NCBI GenBank assembly: GCA_026874595.1
Contig: CM049317.1
Location: 27,434,401 to 27,498,400 of the forward strand
Direction: 5' to 3'
Length of the DNA: 64,000 nt
Origin: Sipunculus nudus
Lineage: Eukaryota > Annelida > Sipuncula > Golfingiida > Sipunculidae
The position numbers were made by a program, and so were the translations under genes. Positions within the stretch are counted from its first letter, which is position 1, and each line of letters begins with the position of its first letter. The notes beneath the pieces were generated by a model. The model did not search any database. It saw nothing but the letters and a program-made list of their open reading frames with translations, and had not been told where the DNA came from. This document shows, piece by piece, positions 31,709 to 43,280 of the stretch.

Positions 31709-31880
31709 TTAAATAAATGAACAACCCGGCTTGTCGCGAATCTTAGGTGTAACGTATAGACTTCTGGCGAAAGCACTTGCTTTTATATCTAGACTTTCGG
31801 GACTACGTGTCTTTGTTAATAATCGTTGTGTTAAAAAAACTAAGGCCATATCCAATATTGCGGTATAAAGACCTCTTTTC
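31709..31880 (-). pseudogene. Tail-like exon relic F (unit B copy, beside gene C)
   Basis: This is the counterpart of 21776-21944, still open to its stop, with RKRGLYTAILDMA and SLYVTPKIRDKPG. It lies about 120 bp beyond the gene C stop codon and begins in the phase needed after the gene C TM exon. It could therefore serve as an alternative tail for gene C, or be a leftover of the gene that the duplication breakpoint at 31943 truncated. I favour a relic. Confidence 0.4.
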
Positions 31881-31998
31881 CTTGACCAAGGGGACATATG
31901 ACAACTTTATTCACAACGATCAAACATGAATGAAGATATCGACAATTCTTTATTTCATTACTGGTTGTGATATACTCTTCTCTCAGTTCTGGTCTCTT

Positions 31999-32386
31999 CT
32001 AGATAAAACTATCCGAATCGGAGTAATCATATTCATTGTCCTTCAAATAATGTTGATTTAACATGTAAATATCCCCGGATACAGTAATCGGGGTCACCGG
32101 TGAAAATTCTCGTGTAGCCCAGCTTTTGGCATCAAGAGCTGACGCTGAAGCACTTCGTCCTTTGTATCGACGTTCCATGATAGTTAGTTGGTCTCTTGGA
32201 ACATCTTCGGGGAGTGCTGAAAATGCATTCAAACTCCCAAACTGACTCATCGTGGAATAAATGCAGCTTTCAGAACCACTCATGTCCATGTAATCATCTT
32301 CAAAATTATAATCTCTTGCTACCATGGAAACATGTTGTTGCGAATGGGACGTAATGTCGTCTCTAAGTCTATTATTTGTGGCACAC
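31999..32386 (-). CDS. Gene C cytoplasmic tail exon with YMDM and YSTM
   Basis: The tail has 128 residues after the TM and ends SDSDSFI-stop. DDYMDMSGSES and CIYSTMSQFGS match the two YxxM motifs of gene A in sequence and spacing. Further tyrosines are in DIYMLNQHY and NEYDYSD. An AATAAA on the minus strand at 31949-31954 is a possible polyadenylation signal 45 bp past the stop. The role in PI3-kinase recruitment is inferred from YxxM. Confidence 0.82.
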
Positions 32387-35300
32387 CTGATAATAAAAAG
32401 GAAAAACAAAAATTCAATCAACACATTTGTGCCAAAATTATGTAAACGAACCAAGTTGGCTTGACGAAAAATCCGATGTTAACACCATATGAGCACAACG
32501 AATTCCTTTATAATTTGTCTGAATACAGTTTATCATTGATGGAACATTTCCTCTTATCCTCATTTGCTTATTTCCTGTAACATCAGTTTCTTGAATTTAA
32601 AATATGTTCATTTAAAGCATCTTTAACACTCTGTTTAAATTATGTTACAATTATCGCAGTTTCTGTTCCGCGAAAGTGCCATGTACAAACCTGGCAGGGG
32701 CATATCTTCGATATATTATAGCAGGAGTAAAAATGATGAGGAATACAAATATCACAGCGATTCCCGTGAATATAAGCACATCTTTCAGGTGCCAAAACAC
32801 TGTAAAGAGAAAGGAACACACCTTATTTGAAAAATGTTATAATGTAATATTGCACATATTCTTAGAGCCTGATGGTAAAGAGTACCTGTGGTATAAGATG
32901 GAATGGCATAATGTAAACCATGAAATGAACTGCCGCTTTGTGGCAATATTTTGAAATAAACTGAAAAAAGCAGAGATGTAAAAGGAATGATAAATGTTCT
33001 AAGTGGATGTTCCCCCTTTCGGTATGCCAATATATCTAAAATGGCTACCCAGTCATCAGAATCTCTACCAGTCTTTTATCATTTGATTAATTAAAAGCAT
33101 GTTTTCTGTTAATTGACCTGTTGGGGCTGAGAAATCCAATACGGCAATTGCAAATGTTGTAAAACGAGTTATACCTCAGGTTCAAGATTACTTACTTTCC
33201 AGCTAGTAAACATCTTTATGGGTACTAAAAATAGCAAATGTTCTTGATGAAAATGCCCCTTCTATTTGCTGCACCCTTCGTAGCCAATGTGTCACAGAAA
33301 AGAGTGTTAATTTATTAAGTCTGGAAGGAACCCATGCAATGGAGCCATATTATGATGCAAAGTGGACCGTTTTAGGGGGAAAATGCAAATACTAAACCTA
33401 GGTGCGCATAAACACACGAGACATGATTCGAAAGCTTATGGCACGGATTTCACAAGCAGCTTGTATCTGCAACTTTGCTATATCCTTCACACGATTAAGC
33501 TTTGTGTTTGGAATTCACCTTTTTCAATTTCTTCTCAGTCTGTATCCCCGAAATATTGTCACAATAATTCATACACAGATGGATGAAACAATATAGTTAC
33601 TAAAGCAGACAATGTGCTCTGACAACGTTCACATTGCCAACCAGCGCTTCATACATATATTTGGCAAACAAACTCATATTAAGAGGATCATATCAGACTT
33701 GCAATAAACTCTGAGGAATTTCTCAATTATAAAGCTGTTGGATGTTGTGAAGAAATGAAGGAGTTCCATGGGAATTAAAGATTACTTTTATGATCGATAT
33801 TCTATAAAACACTCATTATATCTTATATCAAAGTATCATATCAAGCACACGAGAAGAGGTAATGACAGGAAGTCTGAGAAAAGCCAAGATTCCCGGAGAA
33901 CTGGTACCCTATTGTACTTATCCATAATGACAAATATGTGAATGTTACGTGTCTGCGGGGACCTCGGCACACCTATGAATCCAATTCTTAGACAAACGGC
34001 CAATCCATGAGATGCTGACATTATGATTCGGAAACAGAGTTGCGGCTACTGTTTTCCGAAGATATCTTAGTCTGATATGTATAACCAGGTCCACTCTCAC
34101 TTACGGTACTTATCGCAACTCCTCATTGATCAAATGAGGATATGGCTACTTCCAGGGGGTTCTAGAAACTGTACATGCAGTCTGAGAGTGCAAGCTATTC
34201 TGTCCAATGGAATTACACAATGTTATACTACCTCTGTTTGCAATCACATTGTCGCATTGCTAAGGGGAAAATGGTAAGGCCAAACTAAAGGTGCCTGCAC
34301 CATCCGTTCTGCCTAGGCGAACAAGGGATTCGACAGAACAAACTACGACTTCTTAATGAGATATGGCTCCTCTCAGGGACGCCATATTGGCATCGAGTAA
34401 CCTATTCAATCAAAAAATAAGGTTTTCATGTTTGTCAAATAATAAACGAGGTACATAGCCGTATTTATATTCATAGGCCATGTACATATGTAATATTTGA
34501 AACGGAGTAACAAAGATATATAGGCAATACCTTGCATCTTAGAAATTAGGCTGTTCTGAAGGAATCAGGGTTATTTGGCCCAAAATAATATGGAAATACA
34601 AAACTTTTTTTTGCAATATGACAAATGTTAAAGGATGAAAACCGATTTTCATGATTTGGCGATCATAGCGGATTTAAAATATTTGTTCGAATTCCTAAAG
34701 GGTACCAGCCATTCATGTTTTTAAGAGCCCTCCGAGAGACAAAATCCGATGAAAAAAATTTGTTCACCACATGTGATAGAAACATGTTAATCTGATAGAA
34801 ACCAATATTTTTCTTCAGCAAAACTTTTGAAAAATGTATTATTAGAATACATGATGCACCAATAGAGAAACATATAGCCATCCAAAATGTTTATTTTACT
34901 ACTTGCCATTTTACTTTTTCCTTTATAATATTATGTAATATATAAACCTTTTTCGATCTGTGTTCGGAAAAGTTTCATCGTAGGTCAGCTCCGGTTAAGG
35001 TTATTCTCGAATTAAAAACATATAGCATGTTTGCAGTTTGACTACCTTCAGAATGCTTGTCATTTTTCTCTTCATCATTCATCATTGTTTTGGTCACGTT
35101 ATCGCCCATTGTTTGGATGCTGAATTCTGTGGGTATAAAGTGGCATGGAGATAAAAAAAATGTAAAACCTCTTAGATTTATCGGAAACGTTCCCTTATTT
35201 GCATTTTTTTGCTGTTGCAGTGGTTAACCTACCTGTAATTAACAGACCTTACAACGATAAAAGTACTAACATTTACTTAATTTTTAATAAATTACTTGTT

Positions 35301-38300
35301 TATTTTGTATTTTTTACTTTTCGCACCAGTAGAGAGAATATTTCATTAGCCTATTATTTCAAATTATTAACATAGAAGTTAATTTGCTTATTACCACTTA
35401 TTGCCCATTCGATATTACCTGTTGATATACAGATGAAATGGTGTGTGGAATTACAGTTAACGGGCCTCCACTGTATCCTTAAACCATTAGGCGGGTTTGT
35501 CATAACAGCACATATTTCATCCTCTACAGTTTCTAATCCAGCTTCCCATTTAAAATTCTTCACGGTGACTGAAAAAAAATGCATTAGATGACACTGATGA
35601 TTCGGACAGGGGCATCGAAGTGAGAAGTGGTGGGATACTCAATGTCACACATATCAAAAAGTATTAAGTATGAGCCAAGGGAACCATATACCTAAATTAA
35701 CACAGGCTATATAAGATCTGGGAAATGTTCACCTCTGTTAGGTGTCATCCATTTCCATTGACTCTTTGTCAGTCCGACCCAGTAATCCTTTTCTTGAATA
35801 TCTCTCAGTAGATGCTTTGATTTATTCAAGTATTCCTCTGAGAGGAGATTCCCCTCCAGCTGGTTACAAACCGATGCGGCTGAGAACCACGTGGATTTCT
35901 CTGACCTCACCAGCAAATTTCCTTCCCCTAAATTATAACATTTCCCTTGGTAATTTTGATGACATGCTGAAATAAAAAAATATCCTGTTTCAGATAAATT
36001 ATATATATTTTTAAAAGCCGGGATGTAAACATTGCGAAAATAGGAAAGCATATACAAAAAAACAACGGTAGGCCTACCATTAAAGAAAGAGTTTTGTTTA
36101 AGATAGTGTCTTCAACAGTACCGAAATGGTTATGATATGCTAAAAGAGATCTGAATTAATACCAAACTTGACATGTTATTAGGTGCTAAATTAATATAAT
36201 CTTAATAGAGAAATCCTGGTTTATATTGACCATGATATGATCAAGAAACCTACAAATATCACTGTTACAACATACCGCGAACACCTTAATTCAAACAAGT
36301 CCAATGTCGAAGTGAAATTAAAACTTGCTCACATTTTAGTTGACAGATGAAGCCATCCATTTTGGTGAAACAATCCGCAGCAAACAACATGCCTTTCCTC
36401 AGTGTGCAACACTGTCTCCTATCATTGGACCTCAATGGCGTTTGGTAGGCTTAAAAGGTGATCAGATATATTTGATTGAACGGCTCTTAAGTAGAGCTGG
36501 TTACCTGAATACCTATCGCGATATTTTTCATTGTATCATTTACAGAAAATAAGTGTATTTTGGGTATATAAAACACATTTTACATGTCATCGGTCATGTC
36601 TTATATGTCTTAACTTCTTGCTTCTTCGGTACTAATAAGTCATCGGATTGAAAATTTAATTCCGAGGGTTAGACTTTCGATCATAACACTGCCTTATTCG
36701 GCCGAAGTTGTGTTTATAGATACGATGGCGGTTTTCACTTTCAGCCTTACACTGAACATCCAATTTATATTTCAATATTTGTAAATTGGACCTTATTTTT
36801 ACTACAACAGATTAGTTTATGTCACGTTTGAAAAATATTGACAGGTCTCGATATATGAAAACCATATCCCGATACGCAATATGCAACACATCGAATCGCG
36901 ATATACTGATACGTCAGAAATATCGAATATCCCCATTCTGAAGACTATAAGTATACATCACTTATGAGTTAGAAAGAGATATAAACATAAATATATACTT
37001 TACCAGTGATATTTTCTTCCTGCCAGAACCAAACATTGTAATCTCTTCTTACCATAGCAAGCCAAGTCTCATTTTTATCTGGCCTGTCAATGCCTTGCTG
37101 GGAGAGGGAATTTTTATACGGAAGGCTCATATTTAAGGTTTTACAATGAACTGTTGCTGCCAGTTTAGTTAAAGCTGAAATATGCCCAAGGAATTGAGAG
37201 ATACCATTTTTTTCAACATAATTACATGGCTCACTCATGGCTAGGGTCATTGGTCGGAACTGCGTGAATAAGAGCGACCGTAGCATTTTTTTACCATGCT
37301 TGATAGTCCGTGGGCTGGTGGGACCCACCTTGACCCCTCCCCACCAATCAGCCAAACCTACTTTTTCTTATTGCTATATACCTATACTTTGATTTTAAGG
37401 ATGTTAACATTGCATAAACTTGGACTCAGTAGTGGTTCTGGGGTGTTATTTGCCAGCTATGCCAACTGAAAATGTGGTCACACATGTCAGGGGGTAGGGG
37501 AAACGTAAGTTACCATAACTCCAAATATATGTCACATAGAACAACAAATGACACATCATATTGTTTCTCTTGTATAACTCTTTCAGGTGATATATAGAAT
37601 ATACAAATTAGGTCAGTATTGAGGTCATCAGGGGTCAAAAGGTCATGAAATTTTCTCCTTTGCCAAAATATAGGAACTAATGACTCATTACTCTGTATAC
37701 TGAAAACATATTAAAATCATTTAATTAAGGCATGAAATGGGTATATAACATACGTCTAGATAGTTTTGGCTCACACAAGTTCAAGGATTACTCAAAATAA
37801 ATAAGCGTTAACAAATGATAAAGGTACAATTTTAGGGTATTTGCTTCAAACCCCAAGTTATGGAAAGGGGAAAGTAAAATTACTATAATTCCAAAGTATT
37901 TTCCCTAGAACAGCAAACAACCCAGCACAATGTTGCTAATGATAAGCTAAATTAAATAATAAGAAATGTATGCACAGGGATTGCATATGAAATTGAAATG
38001 GACAGCAAGAGGGAGGGACAGTGAATAAAATTTAAAAAAAAGTAATAATTGGTCTTCATGTCTATTCCATTTCACCTATTGACTTCCATTGACACTCATA
38101 AACCTTCAAACAGGTGTCACCAGTTTTCAGGTTTTGTTGGAGGCGCGAATATCTGATCATGTTTGTGTCATATACCCCTAACACGGTGCTTGCAGAAAAA
38201 TCCTTCTCATGGCACCTTTGTCATTTGTTCACGTTCATTTATTTTGATTAATCCTTGAACATATCTTGACCATAACTAAGTATGAATGTATTACAAGATC

Positions 38301-39274
38301 CATGTCGGGCCATAATTTGATCCCTTTACCTATTTCCAGCGTATAGAGTAATAATGATTAATTATTATCCAGATTTTGGGAAGTGCTGAAAATGTCATGA
38401 CCTTTTGACCCCTATTGACCTAAGAAAGACTTTATTTGCATACATTTCTCATTATTTTCTTTGGCTAATCATTAGCAACATTGCTCTGGGTTGTTTGCTG
38501 TTCTAGGGAAAATACTCTTGGAATTATAATAATTTTACTTTGACCTATCCATAACTTGGAGTTTGCAGCAAATACCCTCAAATTGTACCTTTTTCATTTG
38601 TTAACGCTTATTTATTTTGAGTAATCCTTGAACTTGTGTGAGCCAAAACTATCTAGACGTATGTTATAATACCATTTCATACCTTAATTAAATGGTTTAA
38701 TTTTTTATTATACAGAGTAATGAAGAGTAATTAGTTCCTATATTTTGGCCAAGGAGAAAACTTCATAACCTTTTGACCCCTGATGACCTCAATACTGACC
38801 TAATTTGTATATTCTATATATCAACTGAAAGAGTTTTTCTAGAGAAACAATATGATGTGTCATTCGTTGTTCTATGTAACATATATTTGGAGTTATGGTA
38901 ACTTACGCTTCCCCCACCCCCTAACGTGTGTTACCACATTTTCAGTTGGCATAGTTCAAATAACACCCCAGAAACACTACTGAGTCCCAGTTTATGCAAT
39001 ATCAACATCCTTAAAATCAAAGTATAGGTATATAGCAATTAGAAAAAGTAGGTTTGGCTAATTGATGGGGAGGGGTCAAGGTGGATCCCACCAACCCACG
39101 GACTATGACTAAAAAGTCATAATATTAATACGCCATATTAACAAAATGGGGCACATGCAAATACTTAATATTCAACAAATACTTACCTTTTTCTGAAGGT
39201 ATAAATTTGGTTTTCAATGCCAGTGTTAACGGAATTATCAGTAGACGAATGATCTCTATCATCACACTCATCAT
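31999..39274 (-). CDS. Gene C: type I receptor with tandem C-type-lectin-like domains and a YxxM tail
   Basis: Eight minus-strand exons join in frame: 39187-39274 (signal peptide), 37004-37174 and 36333-36449 (CTLD1), 35733-35966 and 35419-35568 (CTLD2), 35046-35126 (stalk), 32691-32799 (TM), 31999-32386 (tail). The total is 1338 nt, 445 residues. Intron phases equal those of gene A, and the signal exon is the same length (88 nt). The signal runs MIEIIRLLIIPLTLAL. CTLD1 has ATVHCKTLNMSLP, ETWLAM and FWQEENITG, then QCCTLRKG, ADC and FIC. CTLD2 has SVCNQLEGNL, YWVGL, WKW, then EICAV, PVNC and FICI, so all core cysteines are present here. No EPN or WND. The stalk carries an N-V-T sequon. The TM is IAVIFVFLIIFTPAII, without charged residues, so no adaptor pairing is suggested. 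Intron 1 contains a 1.8 kb inverted repeat. Confidence 0.83.
37303..39107. repeat. Long inverted repeat filling intron 1 of gene C
   Basis: The left arm (37303 to about 37990) is repeated in reverse complement in the right arm (about 38420-39107). ATAGTCCGTGGGCTGGTGGG on the left matches the reverse complement of the right end, ATAGTCCGTGGGTTGGTGGG. GGTCAAAAGGTCATGA and TATGGTAACTTACG phrases mirror each other. Arms also contain shorter internal repeats built on GGTCAAAAGGTCATGA. No coding frame or clear target duplication. It may be a foldback-type element. Transcribed as part of the intron, it would form a long RNA hairpin. Confidence 0.85.
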
Positions 39275-39425
39275 CCTCAGTAGATCGCTACAATATATAA
39301 TATGTAAATGATAAATGAATAAAAATGTATCCAAAAAGCGTGGTGAAAGACACAGTATGTCACAGATATATACCATAACACAACATATACCATGTATATG
39401 CACTCCATTAGTTACAAAACCGATT

Positions 39426-39427
<2 letters not shown>

Positions 39428-39466
<39 letters not shown>

Positions 39467-39481
39467 TTATATATGTGTGTG
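39428..39481. repeat. (AT)n microsatellite upstream of gene C
   Basis: AT run with ATTT interruptions, ending in GTGTGT, about 150 bp upstream of the gene C start codon. Confidence 0.9.
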
Positions 39482-39949
39482 TTTAAATGGTCATTATGGC
39501 TACAGGAAGCTTACGATCATGCATTAATTGAATAATGAGTGGATGGTTTTGAATTCCGAAAGTGGGACAAAAGATCTGGGCTCTTTGTTACACAGTATAA
39601 AATGCAAGTATTTTTGGAGTTTGAATTATGGTTTTAAGCAGATGTAAAATGATAAAAAATTTCTTCAGAAGATTAAAATATTATGTGGTTATCTACATCT
39701 GTTGTTTCAAAGAAACCAGATTCGTCTGGTTATTGCACTACATTAACATATTAGAAAAAATAGCTGGAAAGACACACTACATCCCACTCTTATTAAAGAA
39801 AACAAGCTTTAACCTTTCAGTTTGATACTACAGACAAAATAAATAGAGACATGATTGATTGTTTTTTTTAATATTTACTAGAAATACGGGCTGCACTCTC
39901 AAAATAAATAAGCAGGACGTAAAGATCACATTATTTAATTAATAGAACT

Positions 39950-40105
39950 TCCATTAATATTGTTTTTTTTATAATATCAACAACAGACCGAAATAGGACA
40001 TACATTAATATTTTTCCGGTTTTAATTAAATCAACGCCAGACCGACAATATATAATACATTACTATTTGTCTGGGTTAAATAATATCAACGCCAAACCGG
40101 CAAGT
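39950..40105. repeat. Three imperfect tandem units of about 55 bp
   Basis: Each unit reads roughly ATTAATATT, T-rich stretch, ATAATATCAACGCCAGACCG. Starts are near 39950, 40005 and 40060. Confidence 0.6.
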
Positions 40106-41315
40106 AAGTTACTAAACCTGTAAGCGTTAACCATACACCTAACGCGATGCAGAGGAAAAACATTTCGATTCTGTTCAAATTCCCGTTTGTGTTTTATCTG
40201 TTTTGTTAATTTTTATATCAGTATTATTACATTTATTAAGTTTAGGGAGAACAGTACCTGCGCGAATTCTCAGATAAAAAACATTTAACGGTATCTGGGA
40301 AAAGCTGCACAAGCATTGTTTTTTTCTATCATTTTCGGGCAATACCCATGAATCATCATTTTAAGTTAGGTTCTTACTAAAGTGAAGCTCATCTTTTATG
40401 AAGTTTGATTTTTTCGATACAAAATGGACAAACTGTCCGAGATGTATTCTGTTAACGTGATTCATAAAAAAAATGTAGGTTCCAGCTTAAATTTCCCTCA
40501 CCAGCCGGACTGTTACAGTAATTCAGGTTGACTGTAGCGTTCCCGTTTTTATATATTCATCACAGGTATTGATGCAAAAATGGGTATGAGAAGCTTAAGG
40601 CGAGGATAAGCACTTGAAACACATTTGGACATTAAGGGTGTTGATATTCCACTTGGTAACTTTATCATGCGAATAGCTTAACAAACAGGATATCACTGCT
40701 ATTAACGGGGCAATTATTTTAGGAAACAATAATGAACACATACCAGATCTGCTGAACATAAAATAACGATCAAATGTAACATACTCTCTTTTCTTGAATT
40801 ATTTATCATCTTAAGTTGCTATATATTACTGCAGGACTCATGGTATTTGTTTGAAATATGCCATTAATCAAAGCAATGTGTTTGTGTGTTATTATACGCT
40901 TACCCGTATATTTTTGTTGTATAATTATGTAATAACCATTCCTAATTATATATTATTAACATATAATATTTATCACCGTGATGACATTACGTATACTTGA
41001 TTGTACAATCACTCTTCCTATAAATCAAATACGACGAGATACTTTTCACTAATCCTGTTCATTATTTCAAATGAAAAACCATATGGAAAAGGCCACACCA
41101 TATGAGTCAGATAACGTTCATTTACAGCAACATGTATTTACCTTAAAGCATTTTTACAGCTAAAATAAGGTATTAGAAGGATAAGAAGTGTATTCAACTT
41201 CACACAATATATAAATGACCATACCTTTTGCCGATTGTATCCCATTTGGCGTATACCTATACACACAAACACACACACATATATACAAGGTTATATCCTG
41301 ATTAGTTGATTATCG

Positions 41316-41390
41316 ATGGCAGGATAACGAGGAAGAGTGCCACCTTTTAGATAGAAATTAACAACTTGTAAGAGTATTCTTCGCGCAGTA
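41316..41390 (-). mobile_element. Penelope-like terminal fragment (tentative)
   Basis: In reverse complement: TTGTTAATTTCTATCTAAAA then GGTGGCACTCTTCC. The same words occur in the hairpin at 52474-52557, where the Penelope-associated phrase CAGACTAACACGGCT follows. No reverse transcriptase or hammerhead core is present here. Confidence 0.35.
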
Positions 41391-42399
41391 TTTCCCCCAC
41401 ATTATTCTGTCCAAGTTAACCGATTTGTCGTCAGTATTATTTGCACTGCCACCAAGATAGAACTTTTGGCATTAACTAGGATGTACAGCGTTTGTTTTTC
41501 TCTTAAATTATATGTGAACCATGAGGTACACTCTATGAAAACAAAAACTAGATAAATGTTATTGAGGATGAGCATTTTCAGAATCCTATCGGGGAAGCCA
41601 TACTTTTTATGCGTCTAAATGACAGATCGATTTCCGATGAAATCATGATGACGCACCTCGGACTTCTCTTACCTTTAACATGTGTGGCACATCCCCGTCA
41701 CTGACTGAAAAGACGTCCTAGCAACCTCTTAGGTTACAATGTTGACTAATGAGAAACCAATATAACATTCATATATCGTAAAATTTTGTAACTGGGGAAA
41801 ATTCTGAATTCATAACGTGTAATCGAGACCATTTTTATTCAAACTATCTAACGTAATACTAAGTAAAAGTGATCGCATTTCTGAGGGATTCATCTGAGGG
41901 AGAGCAGTTTGCAAAGACCTATAAGGACGCCCGGTCGTCTGGCCAGACATTGTTAACTCTGAATGCTATAGGAAGGGTATGCAACTATTCATTATCAATT
42001 GGAAATTAAATATTTAAGTTTTCCACATAACTCTACATGAAAAGCCTGGATACTAATACGATACGTTTAGTATTATCCATTTAATAATACTGGAAAAAGA
42101 GTAAACAAGAAAACAAAAACAAAAAATAGAAGTTCGTACCAGGAACCAGGACAGTTATTTAAATTATCTGTATTATGATATGTACAATGCATGTATGCTT
42201 TAACGATGCACACCATAATCATGCACCTTAAATATAATATGAATCAATATTATATATGCAGATCCAATATAAGCTAGACCTTCTACAAGTCTTCAGGGTA
42301 AATAGTTTATGATGATGTTCTTTTTTTTAAAAGATTGTTGGTGCTTGTTTAATGCTTACCTTAACTAAGTATATGTACATCTCCATTCCGGGTCTATAC

Positions 42400-42701
42400 T
42401 ACGTGTCGGGGGCTTTTATCCGATTTTTCCTGGTGTCAGCCGGGTTTGGTATACCACCCCTGCGGGACCTGGATATGTGTCTCCATTACTGGGTCATCAC
42501 TCCGAGAAACCCCCGAAAGGCGCACTCGTTAGTGAGTGAATCACGACAGATGGGCCAAATCTGCCCATTAAGCCTGCAGAGCGCTAATCCTGTATTAGGG
42601 CCGACCGTGAAATATCTTGACGCCTCGGCTGAATTTTGAACTCACGATCTCCCGGCTTTGAGTACTGCGCTCTACCCCTGAGCCATAAAACCCGGTTCTT
42701 C
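42400..42701 (-). mobile_element. tRNA-derived SINE, minus strand
   Basis: Read on the minus strand from 42701: TATGGCTCAGGGGTAGAGCG is a good polymerase III A box and GAGATCGTGAGTTCAAAAT a B box. They have tRNA-like spacing and are followed by a non-tRNA body with GGGTTTCTCGGAGTGATGAC. The overlapping plus-strand open frame at 42352-42639 is a shadow. Confidence 0.65.
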
Positions 42702-43216
42702 ATGATAATGTTTAAAACATCTATGTAAAAGCACCTTTTATATATTCAATTAAATATTATCAATTGATAAAAATTTACAATGTAAATATTACATTTTTAT
42801 TTCTAATTACCTAAAAAATATACATCTGACGCGATTGCCAAATAAAACCTTGCAAACAATTGCGGAGGTCAACATAGATAACAGTGCAAGTCCGTCTAAC
42901 GCTGAAATAAAGTTTAAGTAGGAGTAATTTTTAGACACCGACAGCAATATTAATATTTGGAGACCGGCTACACACTAGACGCATTGTTTTCGAGCACATA
43001 ATATGCAATCTGTGACCTAGATAGCTACATTTTTTAAGCATGCCCGAAATATGCTCAGACATACGTACAGAATATTAGAATACCCTTTGTACAGTTTTAG
43101 TTTGTCTTCTTGCAATTGATAAAGATTCCTGATTGCCTTGGCACAACTGGTAAAAATAAAGTTAAACTATGGCTGTATGAATGTATTGCAACATATGAGA
43201 TAGGAACTATTAACCG

Positions 43217-43280
43217 GCTTATGTGGCTCAGCAATAAAGCAAATGACTCAAATCCTGGAGTTCGTGAGTTCAAATAGCTG
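43217..43280 (+). mobile_element. tRNA-derived SINE head
   Basis: ATGTGGCTCAGCAATAAAGC (A box) and GAGTTCGTGAGTTCAAAT (B box) stand at tRNA spacing. A SINE-like body may extend to about 43440. Confidence 0.55.

Larger units (their letters stand above)
22006..31943. repeat. Tandem segmental duplication, unit B (9.9 kb)
   Basis: This is the second copy of 6531-22007, in direct orientation. It is shorter because it lacks three large pieces of unit A and has internal deletions, including 216 bp over a lectin exon. It carries pseudogene B. The 3' flanking part (22006-24950) matches 6531-9680 closely, but its open frames are not better conserved than the surrounding DNA. Confidence 0.9.
39275..42350. 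other. Intergenic region upstream of gene C
   Basis: This is the presumed promoter side of gene C. It has an (AT)n tract at 39428-39481, a three-fold 55-bp repeat at 39950-40105 and a Penelope-like trace at 41316-41390. No gene recognised. Confidence 0.5.

Noticed and set aside
42639-42701. A tRNA gene on the minus strand
   Set aside because: A and B boxes are present but the acceptor stem does not close and a SINE body follows, so it is a tRNA-derived SINE.
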